A stretch of 64,000 nt of DNA, taken from contig JAEWCQ010000016.1 of the NCBI GenBank assembly GCA_023390555.1, positions 62,001 through 126,000 on the forward strand, written 5' to 3'. Shown one piece after another: positions 34,348 through 42,246 of the stretch. The translations under genes and the position numbers were made by a program. Origin of the DNA: Bacillota bacterium (GTDB taxonomy: Bacteria > Bacillota > Clostridia > Lachnospirales > Lachnospiraceae). Numbering within the stretch: position 1 is the stretch's first letter; each line of letters begins with the position of its first letter. A model generated the notes under the pieces. That model was not told where the DNA came from. It saw only the letters and a program-made list of their open reading frames with translations, and ran no database searches.

Positions 34348-35865
34348 TCAAGCATTTTTTAACAGGTTAAAACTGCATCCCTCCACGTCCGGTTTACTGT
34401 CATCTATGAGAATTACATCATTTCTTCGGGAAAGAAGATGCACATTTTCAGCCTGATTCGTTTTGACTCTGTACTGTCCAAGCTGATCAAAGCACATCGA
34501 TACTTTTTTCACAAAAAGATCCCTAGAATCTAATTCCTCAATGATAAAGCTGGACTGATATTTCCTTGCAATTTCAAAGGTGGACATTAATCCGATCCCG
34601 CTTCCGCCATCTTTTTTATGGGTGGTAAAACGCATCTGGCCAATATGAAGAAGTGTCTCTGCGGTAAAGGAAATTCCGCTGTCAAACACATCGATCGTAT
34701 AGATCTCATTAACGATTCCTATGTGAACGAGGATCTTTCTGCGTTCGCATTGCTTCGTGGCTATAATCGCATTTTCCATAAAATCTGCAAGCAATGTTCT
34801 TAAATCTGTTTCATCCAGAATGTTTTGAACCAGATATTTTACGCTTCCGGATACGGTTAAATCGAACTCGATCTGATAGCCGTTTGATTTTTGCAGCATG
34901 TAGGACATTAGCGTATCAATGGATGGAACATTGGTAGATGGGAGTACTTTATTTTTGTGTTCATATGTATTCAGGATACCGGAACGTTCTCTGGTCATGC
35001 TTTCTAACTGTTCCAGCAATTCTTTTGCTCTCTTTACGCTTGTTTCTATTTCTGTTTCGCTTTCGGCAGACAGGAGATATTCCCGAACAGCATATTCCAT
35101 TGCCGGAATCAGCTTGTTGTCCTTGTGTATGATTTTGGATAATTCGTTATTGTGGTATTTTAATTGCTCAAGTTCGGCGTCTTTTCCCTGTATGATGACC
35201 TGAAGTTCCTCCAGCTCTTTTGCTTTGACTTTTTCCAGATAGTTCTTGGAAATGGATTGCCGCCACCAGAAAAGGAGCGTCAGGCCGCAGGCCGAACATA
35301 GAAAGAAAGGGATGATATATATAAGATCAGTATCACTTTTAATACCAAAAAATGAGAATGCGGACAATAGTAAAATGCTGATATAAATTCCCCTATCTTG
35401 AGAGCCATACTCCACTAAAAATGGCATTCCTTTTTTAAAACGTCTAAATCTAAAAGGAAGGGCAGCCATTAAAAATTGAATTAAAACTGCATAAATAATA
35501 GTAGATAAATCTGAAAGTTGTTTAGCGGTCAGTAACAGAAAAAAATAACCGAGAGCAGATATGATAGCGGCGGCTATTAAAAAGGCAAGATTAGCTAAAC
35601 CGAATGAAATCGTTGATACAGTCAGAGTTAGACCTAAAGGTGTTTTTATAATTTTGCTTGTAAAAATAGAGAAAATCATAACCATTGTAAATATTGTGAG
35701 AGAGGGAGCAAATTTTCTTAGAAAATATATTTCTGGTAACAATAATGAAACAAATAATAGGCAATATATAAATTTTGATCGCGCAATTTTTATATTAAGT
35801 AACTTTAGATATAAGTAAAAGCTACATATTATAACGGCAGAATATTTGATTAACGTTAATAGCAT
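34348..35865 (-). CDS. GHKL-type sensor histidine kinase (AgrC-like)
   Basis: 505 residues. About six or seven membrane helices occupy residues 5-205, then a coiled coil rich in Glu/Lys (210-245). The H-box is IIHKDNKLIPAM with the likely phospho-His near residue 247, and the GHKL ATPase domain has MENAIIAT (N-box), FDSGISF and GGSGIGL. This is the layout of AgrC-type peptide-sensing kinases. ATG 35865 is used because GAGAGG is 9-11 bases upstream; the GTG four codons earlier overlaps it. The regulator gene lies upstream on the same strand, 198 bases away. A phased repeat array sits just before the start. Confidence 0.88.
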   Translation of the reverse strand: MLLTLIKYSAVIICSFYLYLKLLNIKIARSKFIYCLLFVSLLLPEIYFLRKFAPSLTIFTMVMIFSIFTSKIIKTPLGLTLTVSTISFGLANLAFLIAAAIISALGYFFLLLTAKQLSDLSTIIYAVLIQFLMAALPFRFRRFKKGMPFLVEYGSQDRGIYISILLLSAFSFFGIKSDTDLIYIIPFFLCSACGLTLLFWWRQSISKNYLEKVKAKELEELQVIIQGKDAELEQLKYHNNELSKIIHKDNKLIPAMEYAVREYLLSAESETEIETSVKRAKELLEQLESMTRERSGILNTYEHKNKVLPSTNVPSIDTLMSYMLQKSNGYQIEFDLTVSGSVKYLVQNILDETDLRTLLADFMENAIIATKQCERRKILVHIGIVNEIYTIDVFDSGISFTAETLLHIGQMRFTTHKKDGGSGIGLMSTFEIARKYQSSFIIEELDSRDLFVKKVSMCFDQLGQYRVKTNQAENVHLLSRRNDVILIDDSKPDVEGCSFNLLKNA

Positions 35866-35884
35866 AGTATTTAGCACCTCTCAA

Positions 35885-35920
35885 AGTAACGAATTCTAAC
35901 GCAAAATGCAAGACAGTAAC
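35885..35920. repeat. Phased repeat array B (10-bp NAAC repeats)
   Basis: TAAC at 35887, 35897 and 35917, exactly in 10-bp register, with a degenerate unit (TGCA) at 35907. It lies 20 bases before the kinase start on one side and about 60 bases before the 14-codon gene on the other. For the latter it ends just upstream of the expected -35, where an activator would bind. Likely target of the partner response regulator. Confidence 0.55.
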
Positions 35921-35981
35921 AAACATAAAAATCTTCTTATTTCTCGTAAAATTTATGAAAAAGAAATAAGGAGTGATGTGT

Positions 35982-36026
35982 ATGAAGTATTTTTTAGATT
36001 CCATTTTAAAATTAATGAAAATTTGA
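35982..36026 (+). CDS. 14-residue peptide gene between kinase and regulator
   Basis: ATG 35982 has a near-perfect ribosome site (AAGGAGTGATG, ending 3-7 bases upstream) and encodes MKYFLDSILKLMKI. The peptide is cationic and amphipathic, with no cysteine. A 12-bp terminator hairpin with five T follows 8 bases after the stop, so the unit is compact: repeat array, TAAAAT at 35947, ribosome site, peptide, terminator. It runs opposite to the flanking kinase and regulator genes. A signalling or membrane-active peptide is possible; no agrB-like processing gene is nearby. Homology cannot be judged at this length. Confidence 0.5.
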   Translation: MKYFLDSILKLMKI

Positions 36027-36033
36027 ATGAAGA

Positions 36034-36065
36034 ACAAGCTGCACATTCTGTGTGGCTTGTTTTTT
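36034..36065 (+). terminator. Terminator of the small peptide gene
   Basis: ACAAGCTGCACA / TGTGTGGCTTGT (12 bp, two G-U pairs) with a 3-base loop, followed by TTTTT. It touches the 3' end of the convergent regulator gene. Confidence 0.8.
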
Positions 36066-36849
36066 AATATTCATTCTTTAACTTATTCGCATAATAATAA
36101 ACAAATTCCGTAATGGTAGGAACGCCCTTTTCGGAACTGATTCTGGCGGTATAATAAGTTAACAGGTCTTCAATATCAGAACTGCGCCATGCTTTATTGA
36201 TTGCGTTTTGCATGGCTCGTTCCACACTGGCTTCTGTCTTGCCATATTTCTTCCCAATGATGGTGCATAAATTGTTGGTGGGCTGCTTTATAAGCTGCTG
36301 TATGGCATCAATCAGATATTGGTATCCGATGGCCTTTGGACTGATGCCAATCTGATTCAATTCGGAGCAGATCCGATGTACTATTCTTTTTTCTTTCATC
36401 TCTGGTGGTTCGGTCGTAGAATGTATCGCGGAACATTCCTTAGCTCGATTATAAATGACCGATTTCATCATCCGTAAAAAATCGATGACATTCTTTGCAG
36501 AATAATCTTCCTGATGTTTTGACATGATAAAATCAGCACCTAATTGACGTGCGGATTCATAAGTAATTGGGCTGGAATTATTTGTTGTGATTAATATATA
36601 AGGGGAAACCGTCAGGGAAAGCTGTCTGAGATTTTGCAGCATAATGAGACCGTTTCCGCTTCCGTTATGAAGTTCTAAGTCCAGTATAATTGCATCTGGT
36701 AAATAGTCTTTGACATAGTCAATGGCTTTTGATGAATTGTTGGTAACACCAATTAGAGATATATCATCTAATTCTTCTATGTATTCGATGATATCCCTAC
36801 ATGCAGCCTGATCATCTTCAACAAGTAGAACCGAGAGCTTTTTATCCAT
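36064..36849 (-). CDS. Response regulator with Spo0A-type DNA-binding domain
   Basis: 261 residues. Receiver domain 1-130 with acidic pocket VEDDQ, phospho-acceptor Asp57 in IILDLEL, and Lys in FIMSKHQ. After a linker, residues 155-261 resemble the Spo0A C-terminal domain (HRICSELNQIGISPKAIGYQ start, and KTEASVERAMQNAINKAW near the recognition helix). It is not Spo0A itself: the receiver and linker differ and it is paired with a GHKL kinase. ATG 36849 has GGAGGT upstream. A promoter whose -35 lies inside a phased repeat suggests it regulates itself. Confidence 0.88.
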   Translation of the reverse strand: MDKKLSVLLVEDDQAACRDIIEYIEELDDISLIGVTNNSSKAIDYVKDYLPDAIILDLELHNGSGNGLIMLQNLRQLSLTVSPYILITTNNSSPITYESARQLGADFIMSKHQEDYSAKNVIDFLRMMKSVIYNRAKECSAIHSTTEPPEMKEKRIVHRICSELNQIGISPKAIGYQYLIDAIQQLIKQPTNNLCTIIGKKYGKTEASVERAMQNAINKAWRSSDIEDLLTYYTARISSEKGVPTITEFVYYYANKLKNEY

Positions 36850-36880
36850 AAATACCTCCAAAATCATATTACATACTTCC

Positions 36881-36920
36881 ATTATATGGAATAAAGCTAC
36901 AAAAAGCAACAAATACCAAC
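36881..36920 (-). promoter_or_regulatory. Regulator promoter with phased repeat array A
   Basis: On the - strand TTGCTT (36909-36904), 17 bases, TATAAT (36886-36881). Repeat cores in + orientation are CTAC 36897, CAAC 36907 and CAAC 36917, each 10 bp apart; the -35 is part of one unit. This is the arrangement expected for autoregulation by a response regulator. Confidence 0.6.
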
Positions 36921-37631
36921 AAAAATACATGACAAAAACTAATTTATTTCAATGCGGAAATACATTAAGATATCTGTAAAGTATAATATTGGTGTGGGTC
37001 TCTTGCTGATAGCGGTTTTGTGTTAGATGAAATCTGTTGGAGCAAGCGTTCTTTCACCAAGATCATACAAGGGGAAAGTAGTTATGAGTTATCATATATA
37101 AAGCGGCAGGATGCTATGGACTGTACAGCATGTCTTGTTTATCATCTGTTTGTATAAGAAAAGCCGATTCAGATGAATGAAGGTGGGTTTTACGGAAAAC
37201 TTGCCAGGACGTTGTTGCTTCCCAAACCAAATGTGGCATTTATCGGAAAAAGGAATCAAGGGCGGAAAAATTTTGATAATTTTTTCCGCCTGCTGCTTTT
37301 AAAACAATCTTTATCTATTTCATTCTCACATCCATTCTTGAAACGATGTCTGAGATGCATTATCTATCTCTAACAGCATTTTATCAAAATCCCCTGTTTA
37401 AAAATCTATATTGAAAATCCTCATATTTCTACCCTGGAAATTCGTGTATAAAAAAATCCTTGCTTTATTAATATGAAGGTTTTTCTGTACGCTCCCAAAT
37501 TGCGCACATATTTATGTGGTTGTATGCTCTGAATGTCCAGATTGGATATAGAGGTTTGGATGATAGGATATAGTTTTATATCGAAAATACCGCTTGTTAT
37601 GCAAACAAGGCCGGTAGAAGGTGGTTAAGAG
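36921..37631 (+). other. Non-coding interval with possible structured RNA (about 36982-37290)
   Basis: About 700 bases with no supported gene. A -10 TATAAT is at 36982-36987 (its -35 is weak). Helices seen downstream: TTGGTG / CACCAA (36989, 37055) around CTTGCT / AGCAAG (37002, 37041) with AGAT-GAA-ATCT inside; ATACAA / TTGTAT; CCGAT / ATCGG (37164, 37242) enclosing GTTTT-ACGG-AAAAC; and a 10-bp hairpin GGCGGAAAAA / TTTTTCCGCC (37261-37290). No class I know fits. The rest (37291-37631) is AT-rich and has two GGATATAG copies at 37544 and 37567 before the HD-GYP-like gene. Confidence 0.4.
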
Positions 37632-38159
37632 ATGTTAAATAATGAGCTGATACAGGATGCATTGCAGAAAATGGACAGGGAGTTGCTGTCACATTGTGTG
37701 CAGGCCAAATCAATAGCAACGGTTGTTGGAAAAGAACTGAATCTGGATATCCGTCTGCTGGAAACAGCAGCTTTGCTGCACGATATCGGAAAAATTTTGA
37801 TTCCCCAATCTGTGCTGAACAAACCGGGTTCCCTGACAGAAATAGAGCGGGAGGTCGTGGATTTGCATTCTTACATAGGGTATCACATTTTAAAAGACAT
37901 GGATTTTGATGATGAGATCTGTGAAATTGTGCTTTATCATCACGGAAGAGATAAGCCGGCACTCAAACCGAAACCTCCATTGAAAGAAAAAGCAGAGTTG
38001 TATGCAGACGTTTTAAGAACCATCGATGCATATGACGCATTGACATCCGACAGACCGTACCGCGATAAGTATACGGAAGAAGAAGCCATTCAGATTTTGA
38101 AACATGACACGTACAGTAATGTTCAGGTGCTTGCCGTGTTAGAAAAATACAAACCATAA
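37632..38159 (+). CDS. HD-GYP-like phosphohydrolase
   Basis: 175 residues, a single HD domain. LLHDIGK carries the HD pair, VLYHHG the following His pair, and DAYDALTSDRPYR the conserved D..D motif. The layout matches HD-GYP cyclic-di-GMP phosphodiesterases, yet the GYP triplet is absent (HHGRDKPALK in its place) and the domain is shorter. It may hydrolyse a cyclic dinucleotide or another phosphoester, or only sense it. First gene of the Tad-like operon; AAGGTGG precedes the start. Confidence 0.85.
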   Translation: MLNNELIQDALQKMDRELLSHCVQAKSIATVVGKELNLDIRLLETAALLHDIGKILIPQSVLNKPGSLTEIEREVVDLHSYIGYHILKDMDFDDEICEIVLYHHGRDKPALKPKPPLKEKAELYADVLRTIDAYDALTSDRPYRDKYTEEEAIQILKHDTYSNVQVLAVLEKYKP

Positions 38160-38175
38160 CAAAGGAGAAAAAAGC

Positions 38176-38364
38176 ATGATTAAAAAGATTTTAAATGAAC
38201 ATGGAAGTGCAGTCGCATTGATTGCAGTGATTGCGGCATTGGTTGTATTGGCGGTTTTTATTATAGGGTCAGACAACAGCAGTGTTTTGGGCGGCGCAAT
38301 AGAAAAAGTAATCGATGATGCGCAAGGTACCATAACGCATACCACAACAACGACAACTCCATAG
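38176..38364 (+). CDS. Small pilin-like membrane peptide
   Basis: 62 residues. A short basic N-terminus (MIKKILNEHGS) is followed by one hydrophobic helix (about 12-31), then a polar Thr-rich tail ending in a run of six Thr with a Pro. The Gly before a hydrophobic stretch recalls Flp/class III prepilins, though the conserved Glu5 and Tyr are missing. AAAGGAG upstream. It is the best candidate for the subunit assembled by the ATPase and membrane protein encoded next; that is inference. Confidence 0.65.
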   Translation: MIKKILNEHGSAVALIAVIAALVVLAVFIIGSDNSSVLGGAIEKVIDDAQGTITHTTTTTTP

Positions 38365-38435
38365 CAAAAAAGAGGTAGAGGTCGGTTGTCATTCTTTATT
38401 AAAGAAGAGAAAGGTATGAGAGGGAATCAATAGAA

Positions 38436-39518
38436 ATGGAAGTAAGTACAAAAGACAGAAAGGTAATTCTGGGAAAGGAAGATTTTGGAATATTCTGGGA
38501 TTATATCACGGATGATTTCTATACGGATATCGATTACAACGGAACAGAACTCTGGATTAAGAATATCTACGGGGAAAAAGTCATTGTGGAACGAAATCTT
38601 CCAATGGAATTTTTAAATAAATTCTGTCAGCGCGTGGCGGATAGTGTCAATGGCTATTTTACACCCCAGGATCCTGTTTTGGAAGCAGAGACGGAGACCC
38701 TGCGGATCAGCATTATACACGAGGTAGTTGCGGGAACCGGAAGGAGTATTTGTATCCGGAAGGTATCGGAAAAGCTGCGTTTTTCTTCTGCGCGTGAGGT
38801 AATTGATGCCGGATACTGCAGTGATAAGATACTGCAGTTTCTCGTGAACTGCGTATTGGCAAAATGTAATATCATGATCTGCGGAGAGATGGGGGTAGGC
38901 AAAACAGAATGGGCCAGATTTCTTTCACATTATATACCGAACGAACAGCGGGTCATTACACTGGAAGACAGTCCGGAGTGGCATTACAAGAATATCAATC
39001 CGGATCATGACTGTGTATCGCTGAAAGTCAATAAGCAGGTGGGATATTCCGAGTTATTAAAAGCATGTCTCAGGCAGGATGCTGTCTGGATTATGCTGAG
39101 TGAGACGAGAGGGAGAGAGGTTGTCAATCTGATTGAAAATCTGATGTCAGGAGCGAGAGTCATTTCCACCATACATTCTGATGATGTGAGAAAAATACCA
39201 AATCGTATGCTGAGTATGACGGGTGACAGAAATGATGCGGAAAGACTGGCATACAACATTTACGAGTGCCTGGATATTGGAATACTCCTGCGCTGGAAAG
39301 GGAAAAAGAGATATATCGATCAGATCTGCGCCTATTATATGAAAGATGATAAGTATAAAATTGATATGATTGTATCAAACGGAAAATTAATTTTTGAAGA
39401 TATCCCAGAAACAATACTGACAAAATTTAAGGTAGAGGAAATTACTGACCCATTCTCCTGTCATGTGATCCAAGAGGAGTTGAAAACATATGAAGAAACG
39501 GCAAGAACAGAGTGCTAA
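38436..39518 (+). CDS. CpaF/TadA-like secretion ATPase
   Basis: 360 residues. Walker A GEMGVGKTEWA (about residues 151-161), Asp-box TLEDSPEWH, Walker-B-like SETRGRE (where family members have GE.RG.E) and His-box STIHSDD. It is a hexameric-type motor for Tad pili or type IV/II-like secretion. It is shorter than typical CpaF and its N-terminal domain is divergent. The downstream TadB/C-like gene overlaps by 29 bases, as expected for a motor and its inner-membrane platform. Confidence 0.88.
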   Translation: MEVSTKDRKVILGKEDFGIFWDYITDDFYTDIDYNGTELWIKNIYGEKVIVERNLPMEFLNKFCQRVADSVNGYFTPQDPVLEAETETLRISIIHEVVAGTGRSICIRKVSEKLRFSSAREVIDAGYCSDKILQFLVNCVLAKCNIMICGEMGVGKTEWARFLSHYIPNEQRVITLEDSPEWHYKNINPDHDCVSLKVNKQVGYSELLKACLRQDAVWIMLSETRGREVVNLIENLMSGARVISTIHSDDVRKIPNRMLSMTGDRNDAERLAYNIYECLDIGILLRWKGKKRYIDQICAYYMKDDKYKIDMIVSNGKLIFEDIPETILTKFKVEEITDPFSCHVIQEELKTYEETARTEC

Positions 39519-41025
39519 AAGAAACGGCAAGAAAATACCGGATTTTTTATATTACCTGAATTTTAAAAATCTGGAACAGGAAATCAACCGATGCGGATAT
39601 GAAATGAAACCGAGCAGAATTTTGTTTTATTACCTGCTTATGATTCTGGGCTGTGCTGCAATTTGTGTTCCCTTCAAACTGCAGCCTGGTTATATAATTC
39701 TGATTGTAATAAGCGGCTTTTTATGTCTTCCGGTTGTGTTGGCAAGTGCATACAGACAGCGGTATGAAGAGGCAAGATATATTGAAGTCAGTATGTATAT
39801 ATCACAGATGTTAAGCTCTTTTGATATTAAACCCAAAATATTAAATGCACTGCAGGAAACAAGAGAAGCAATTGTGGACGGACCTATGGCGCTGGCCATT
39901 GATGAGGCCGTTGATTATATCTTGTATACACAGTTCAGTGAAGGAGATATCAAGGAAGAAGCACTTGCAATTATCGAAAAAAAATACAGCTGTAAGAGGA
40001 TTCGCACGCTCCACAAATTTATCCTGAATGTGGAAACCAACGGAGGAGAATATGAAAGAACTTCCGGTCTGTTACAGAAGGACAGGGAATTGTGGGAGAA
40101 CCGTGTGGAAGAATTTATTAAAGATCAGAAGGCAAAGAGAGTGGAGGCAACCGGATCTATTGTTGCAGTCGTTTTTATCTGTTGGCTTACACTGGCATTT
40201 ACAAATATGAGGCAGATGAATATGAGCATAGATACCATGCCTGCATATCAGATTGCAACAGCTGGGCTCATTCTCTCGGAACTCTTTATTTATATTAAAA
40301 TTAACTGCTCTTTAAATGTGGATCTGCTTCAGAAACTGACCTTGCGTTCAGAGAAAGAGATCCGTAAGGACTATCATATGGTCCTGGATTTTGACAATGC
40401 GAAGGAGAGCAGGCGAAGTCTGATACTTTCTATCGTTCCATGTCTGATACTTTTCTACAGTATTACCACAAAAAATATGATAGGCATTGTAATTGGAACT
40501 ATAATGTTGATTCTTGCACTGTTTGACCATAAAATCGGCTATTCCATGACAAAAAAACAGTTAAAACATGAAATTGAATTTGCATATCCACAGTGGTTAA
40601 TGGAAATGGCACTTTTATTGCAGGGAAACAATGTGCGAAATTCAATCAGACAGACAATGGATGGAGTATCGCCTGTTTTAAAGGAACCTTTAGAAAAGCT
40701 GGTAGCAGACCTGAATATGTATCCGGATTCCAAAATTCCGTATCAGGAATTTTTAGGCCCGCTTCGTTCCAAAGCGATTGAATCATCTATGAGCACACTT
40801 TATGCTGTCTCTGTCGGAAGCAACGGAACACCGGAAAGACAAATTGCGGAAATCATATCCAGGACCATTAAAATGACAGATAAAGCGGAGGCCATGGAAA
40901 ATCAGGATACCATGGAAAGCCTGAAGCTGTTTTTTAATCTACCGGCAATTCCGGGGACAATTGTGATATTTGTGTACATGGCTCTGATTTGCCTGGCTGT
41001 CCTGAATGGCTCTGCATTTTACTAG
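39490..41025 (+). CDS. TadB/TadC-like fused membrane platform protein
   Basis: 511 residues, about twice a TadB or TadC. Two T2SS-F-like cytoplasmic segments are seen: YIEVSMYISQMLSSF at about residue 97 and FAYPQWLMEMALLLQ at about 359, each between membrane helix pairs (helices near 44-88, 220-265, 318-350 and 485-507). This looks like TadB and TadC joined into one polypeptide. It should form the membrane platform engaged by the ATPase. GAGGAG precedes the start inside the ATPase gene. Confidence 0.82.
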   Translation: MKKRQEQSAKRNGKKIPDFLYYLNFKNLEQEINRCGYEMKPSRILFYYLLMILGCAAICVPFKLQPGYIILIVISGFLCLPVVLASAYRQRYEEARYIEVSMYISQMLSSFDIKPKILNALQETREAIVDGPMALAIDEAVDYILYTQFSEGDIKEEALAIIEKKYSCKRIRTLHKFILNVETNGGEYERTSGLLQKDRELWENRVEEFIKDQKAKRVEATGSIVAVVFICWLTLAFTNMRQMNMSIDTMPAYQIATAGLILSELFIYIKINCSLNVDLLQKLTLRSEKEIRKDYHMVLDFDNAKESRRSLILSIVPCLILFYSITTKNMIGIVIGTIMLILALFDHKIGYSMTKKQLKHEIEFAYPQWLMEMALLLQGNNVRNSIRQTMDGVSPVLKEPLEKLVADLNMYPDSKIPYQEFLGPLRSKAIESSMSTLYAVSVGSNGTPERQIAEIISRTIKMTDKAEAMENQDTMESLKLFFNLPAIPGTIVIFVYMALICLAVLNGSAFY

Positions 41026-41034
41026 GAGGTATCG

Positions 41035-41418
41035 ATGAAGCAAATAGGTGAAATCATTCTTTGTGTATTTGTATTCGCATGGCTGACATATCTTGGTGTG
41101 GATCTGATCAACGGGCAGCAGGCAGCCACAGCTGCCGAAACATATAAGTCGGATATCGTCAAAGAAATATCAGAAAGCAATTTTTCGGCAGATGTGATCA
41201 ATGCCTGCGGGGTGCAGGCCTGTCAGAATGGATACACCATGGAAATCACGCTCTATGACGAAGACGGAGGAAAAAATACATATTCCTATACGGATGGAAC
41301 GAACCAGCTTTCCAGTTCAGAGCATATCGTCATGGCGGAAGTTTTGCTCGATTACAAGTACAGCATACCGATTTTAAATATTGAAAAGGAACATACCAGA
41401 CGCGGGTATATCCGATGA
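41035..41418 (+). CDS. Membrane-anchored protein of the Tad-like locus
   Basis: 127 residues. One N-terminal membrane helix (residues 5-23), then an extracellular domain of about 100 residues with two cysteines (CGVQAC) that could form a disulfide. It is placed and sized like a TadE-like minor pilin, but no TadE motif is clear. TAGGAGG is upstream, 9 bases after the platform gene. Function unknown. Confidence 0.75.
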   Translation: MKQIGEIILCVFVFAWLTYLGVDLINGQQAATAAETYKSDIVKEISESNFSADVINACGVQACQNGYTMEITLYDEDGGKNTYSYTDGTNQLSSSEHIVMAEVLLDYKYSIPILNIEKEHTRRGYIR

Positions 41419-41434
41419 GTGAGGCAATGTAGAG

Positions 41435-41545
41435 ATGATAAAGAAATTAATAGAAGAACTGGGTGAAGGAATTTTGAACTGTGCGATCGGCACCGCAATT
41501 GCTGTCATGTTTTTTGCTGCGCTCGCTGCAATATCCGGATATTGA
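41435..41545 (+). CDS. Mini membrane protein 1 (36 residues)
   Basis: A 36-residue protein, start MIKKLIEELGEGILN and one hydrophobic helix to the C-terminus. GAGG lies 10 bases before the ATG, and the spacing to its neighbours is tight. Its N-terminus closely resembles mini protein 2 (MIKELIEKYGE) and also the 62- and 174-residue proteins of this locus, which argues it is a real, duplicated gene. Likely a pilin-like or assembly subunit. Confidence 0.65.
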   Translation: MIKKLIEELGEGILNCAIGTAIAVMFFAALAAISGY

Positions 41546-41556
41546 GGTGATGACTG

Positions 41557-41700
41557 ATGATAAAAGAGTTAATTGAAAAATACGGAGAATTTGTATTGGG
41601 GATGGCAAGTGCCATAGCTGTTATTCTGCTGCTGAAATGGATGATATTTAGCGGTCCGCTATATGACCTGATTTTGAAATTCACAGATACGGCGTGTTAG
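41557..41700 (+). CDS. Mini membrane protein 2 (47 residues)
   Basis: A 47-residue protein with GAGGTGATG ending 4-6 bases before the ATG. MIKELIEKYGEFVLG is followed by a hydrophobic helix (about 14-31) and a short polar tail with a terminal Cys. It is a paralogue of the preceding mini protein. It lies 11 bases downstream of it and 19 before the next gene, so all are cotranslated from one message. Confidence 0.7.
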   Translation: MIKELIEKYGEFVLGMASAIAVILLLKWMIFSGPLYDLILKFTDTAC

Positions 41701-41719
41701 TAATTGGGAGAGGAAGAAT

Positions 41720-42244
41720 ATGTTAAAAAAAGTGATCAGTTCCCTGACGGATATTGGGATTGAGCTGACGATTGGAATTGCAATCATACTTCTGGTCTTT
41801 TTTGGCCTGCCTGCCGGAAATGGTACTTACGGACTTGGAAATGTGCTCGCCAGCAAGATCAATACAGACGGTGTTGATTATACGGCTTATACAGATGCAG
41901 TCGTTACATCCGATATTATGGGTCGGAAAAAACCGACAATTGTGTATTATCCCTATGATGATGCCATGAACAGGATTTCTATTATTACAAATCAGGATAT
42001 TGTGCTGTGCAAGTTCTTTCAATGCCTGGATGCGGATGGGAGTGAGGTCAGTGATGTTCAAATACAGAGTATCAAAGATAAAAATGATACAGAGCTGCTG
42101 ACGGAAGAACTCGGTTTGACGGACACATTTCAATTCAGCATAAGCGGCATCTATACCGTTCAGATTGAGGCGACAGACACTAAGAATCAGACTACGACAG
42201 CAGAGATTCAGATTCCGGTCAATCGGGCGAAGCAGGGGAGTTAA
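41720..42244 (+). CDS. Tad-locus secreted/anchored protein
   Basis: 174 residues. Its start MLKKVISSLTDIGIELTIGI echoes the mini membrane proteins, with one helix to about residue 32, then a domain of about 140 residues outside the membrane. The C-terminal part (SISGIYTVQIEATDTKNQTT, beta-rich) looks like an Ig/cadherin-like strand set. GGGAGAGGAAG upstream. It could be a larger minor pilin or a tip protein; no family recognised. Confidence 0.72.
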   Translation: MLKKVISSLTDIGIELTIGIAIILLVFFGLPAGNGTYGLGNVLASKINTDGVDYTAYTDAVVTSDIMGRKKPTIVYYPYDDAMNRISIITNQDIVLCKFFQCLDADGSEVSDVQIQSIKDKNDTELLTEELGLTDTFQFSISGIYTVQIEATDTKNQTTTAEIQIPVNRAKQGS

Positions 42245-42246
42245 AT

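Noticed and set aside
35822..36046. 74-codon leftward open frame between regulator and kinase
   Set aside because: It overlaps the kinase start and has no ribosome site; the hydrophobic composition comes from AT-rich DNA.
37173..37373. 66-codon open frame
   Set aside because: No ribosome site and it runs through the 37261 hairpin; composition is not protein-like.
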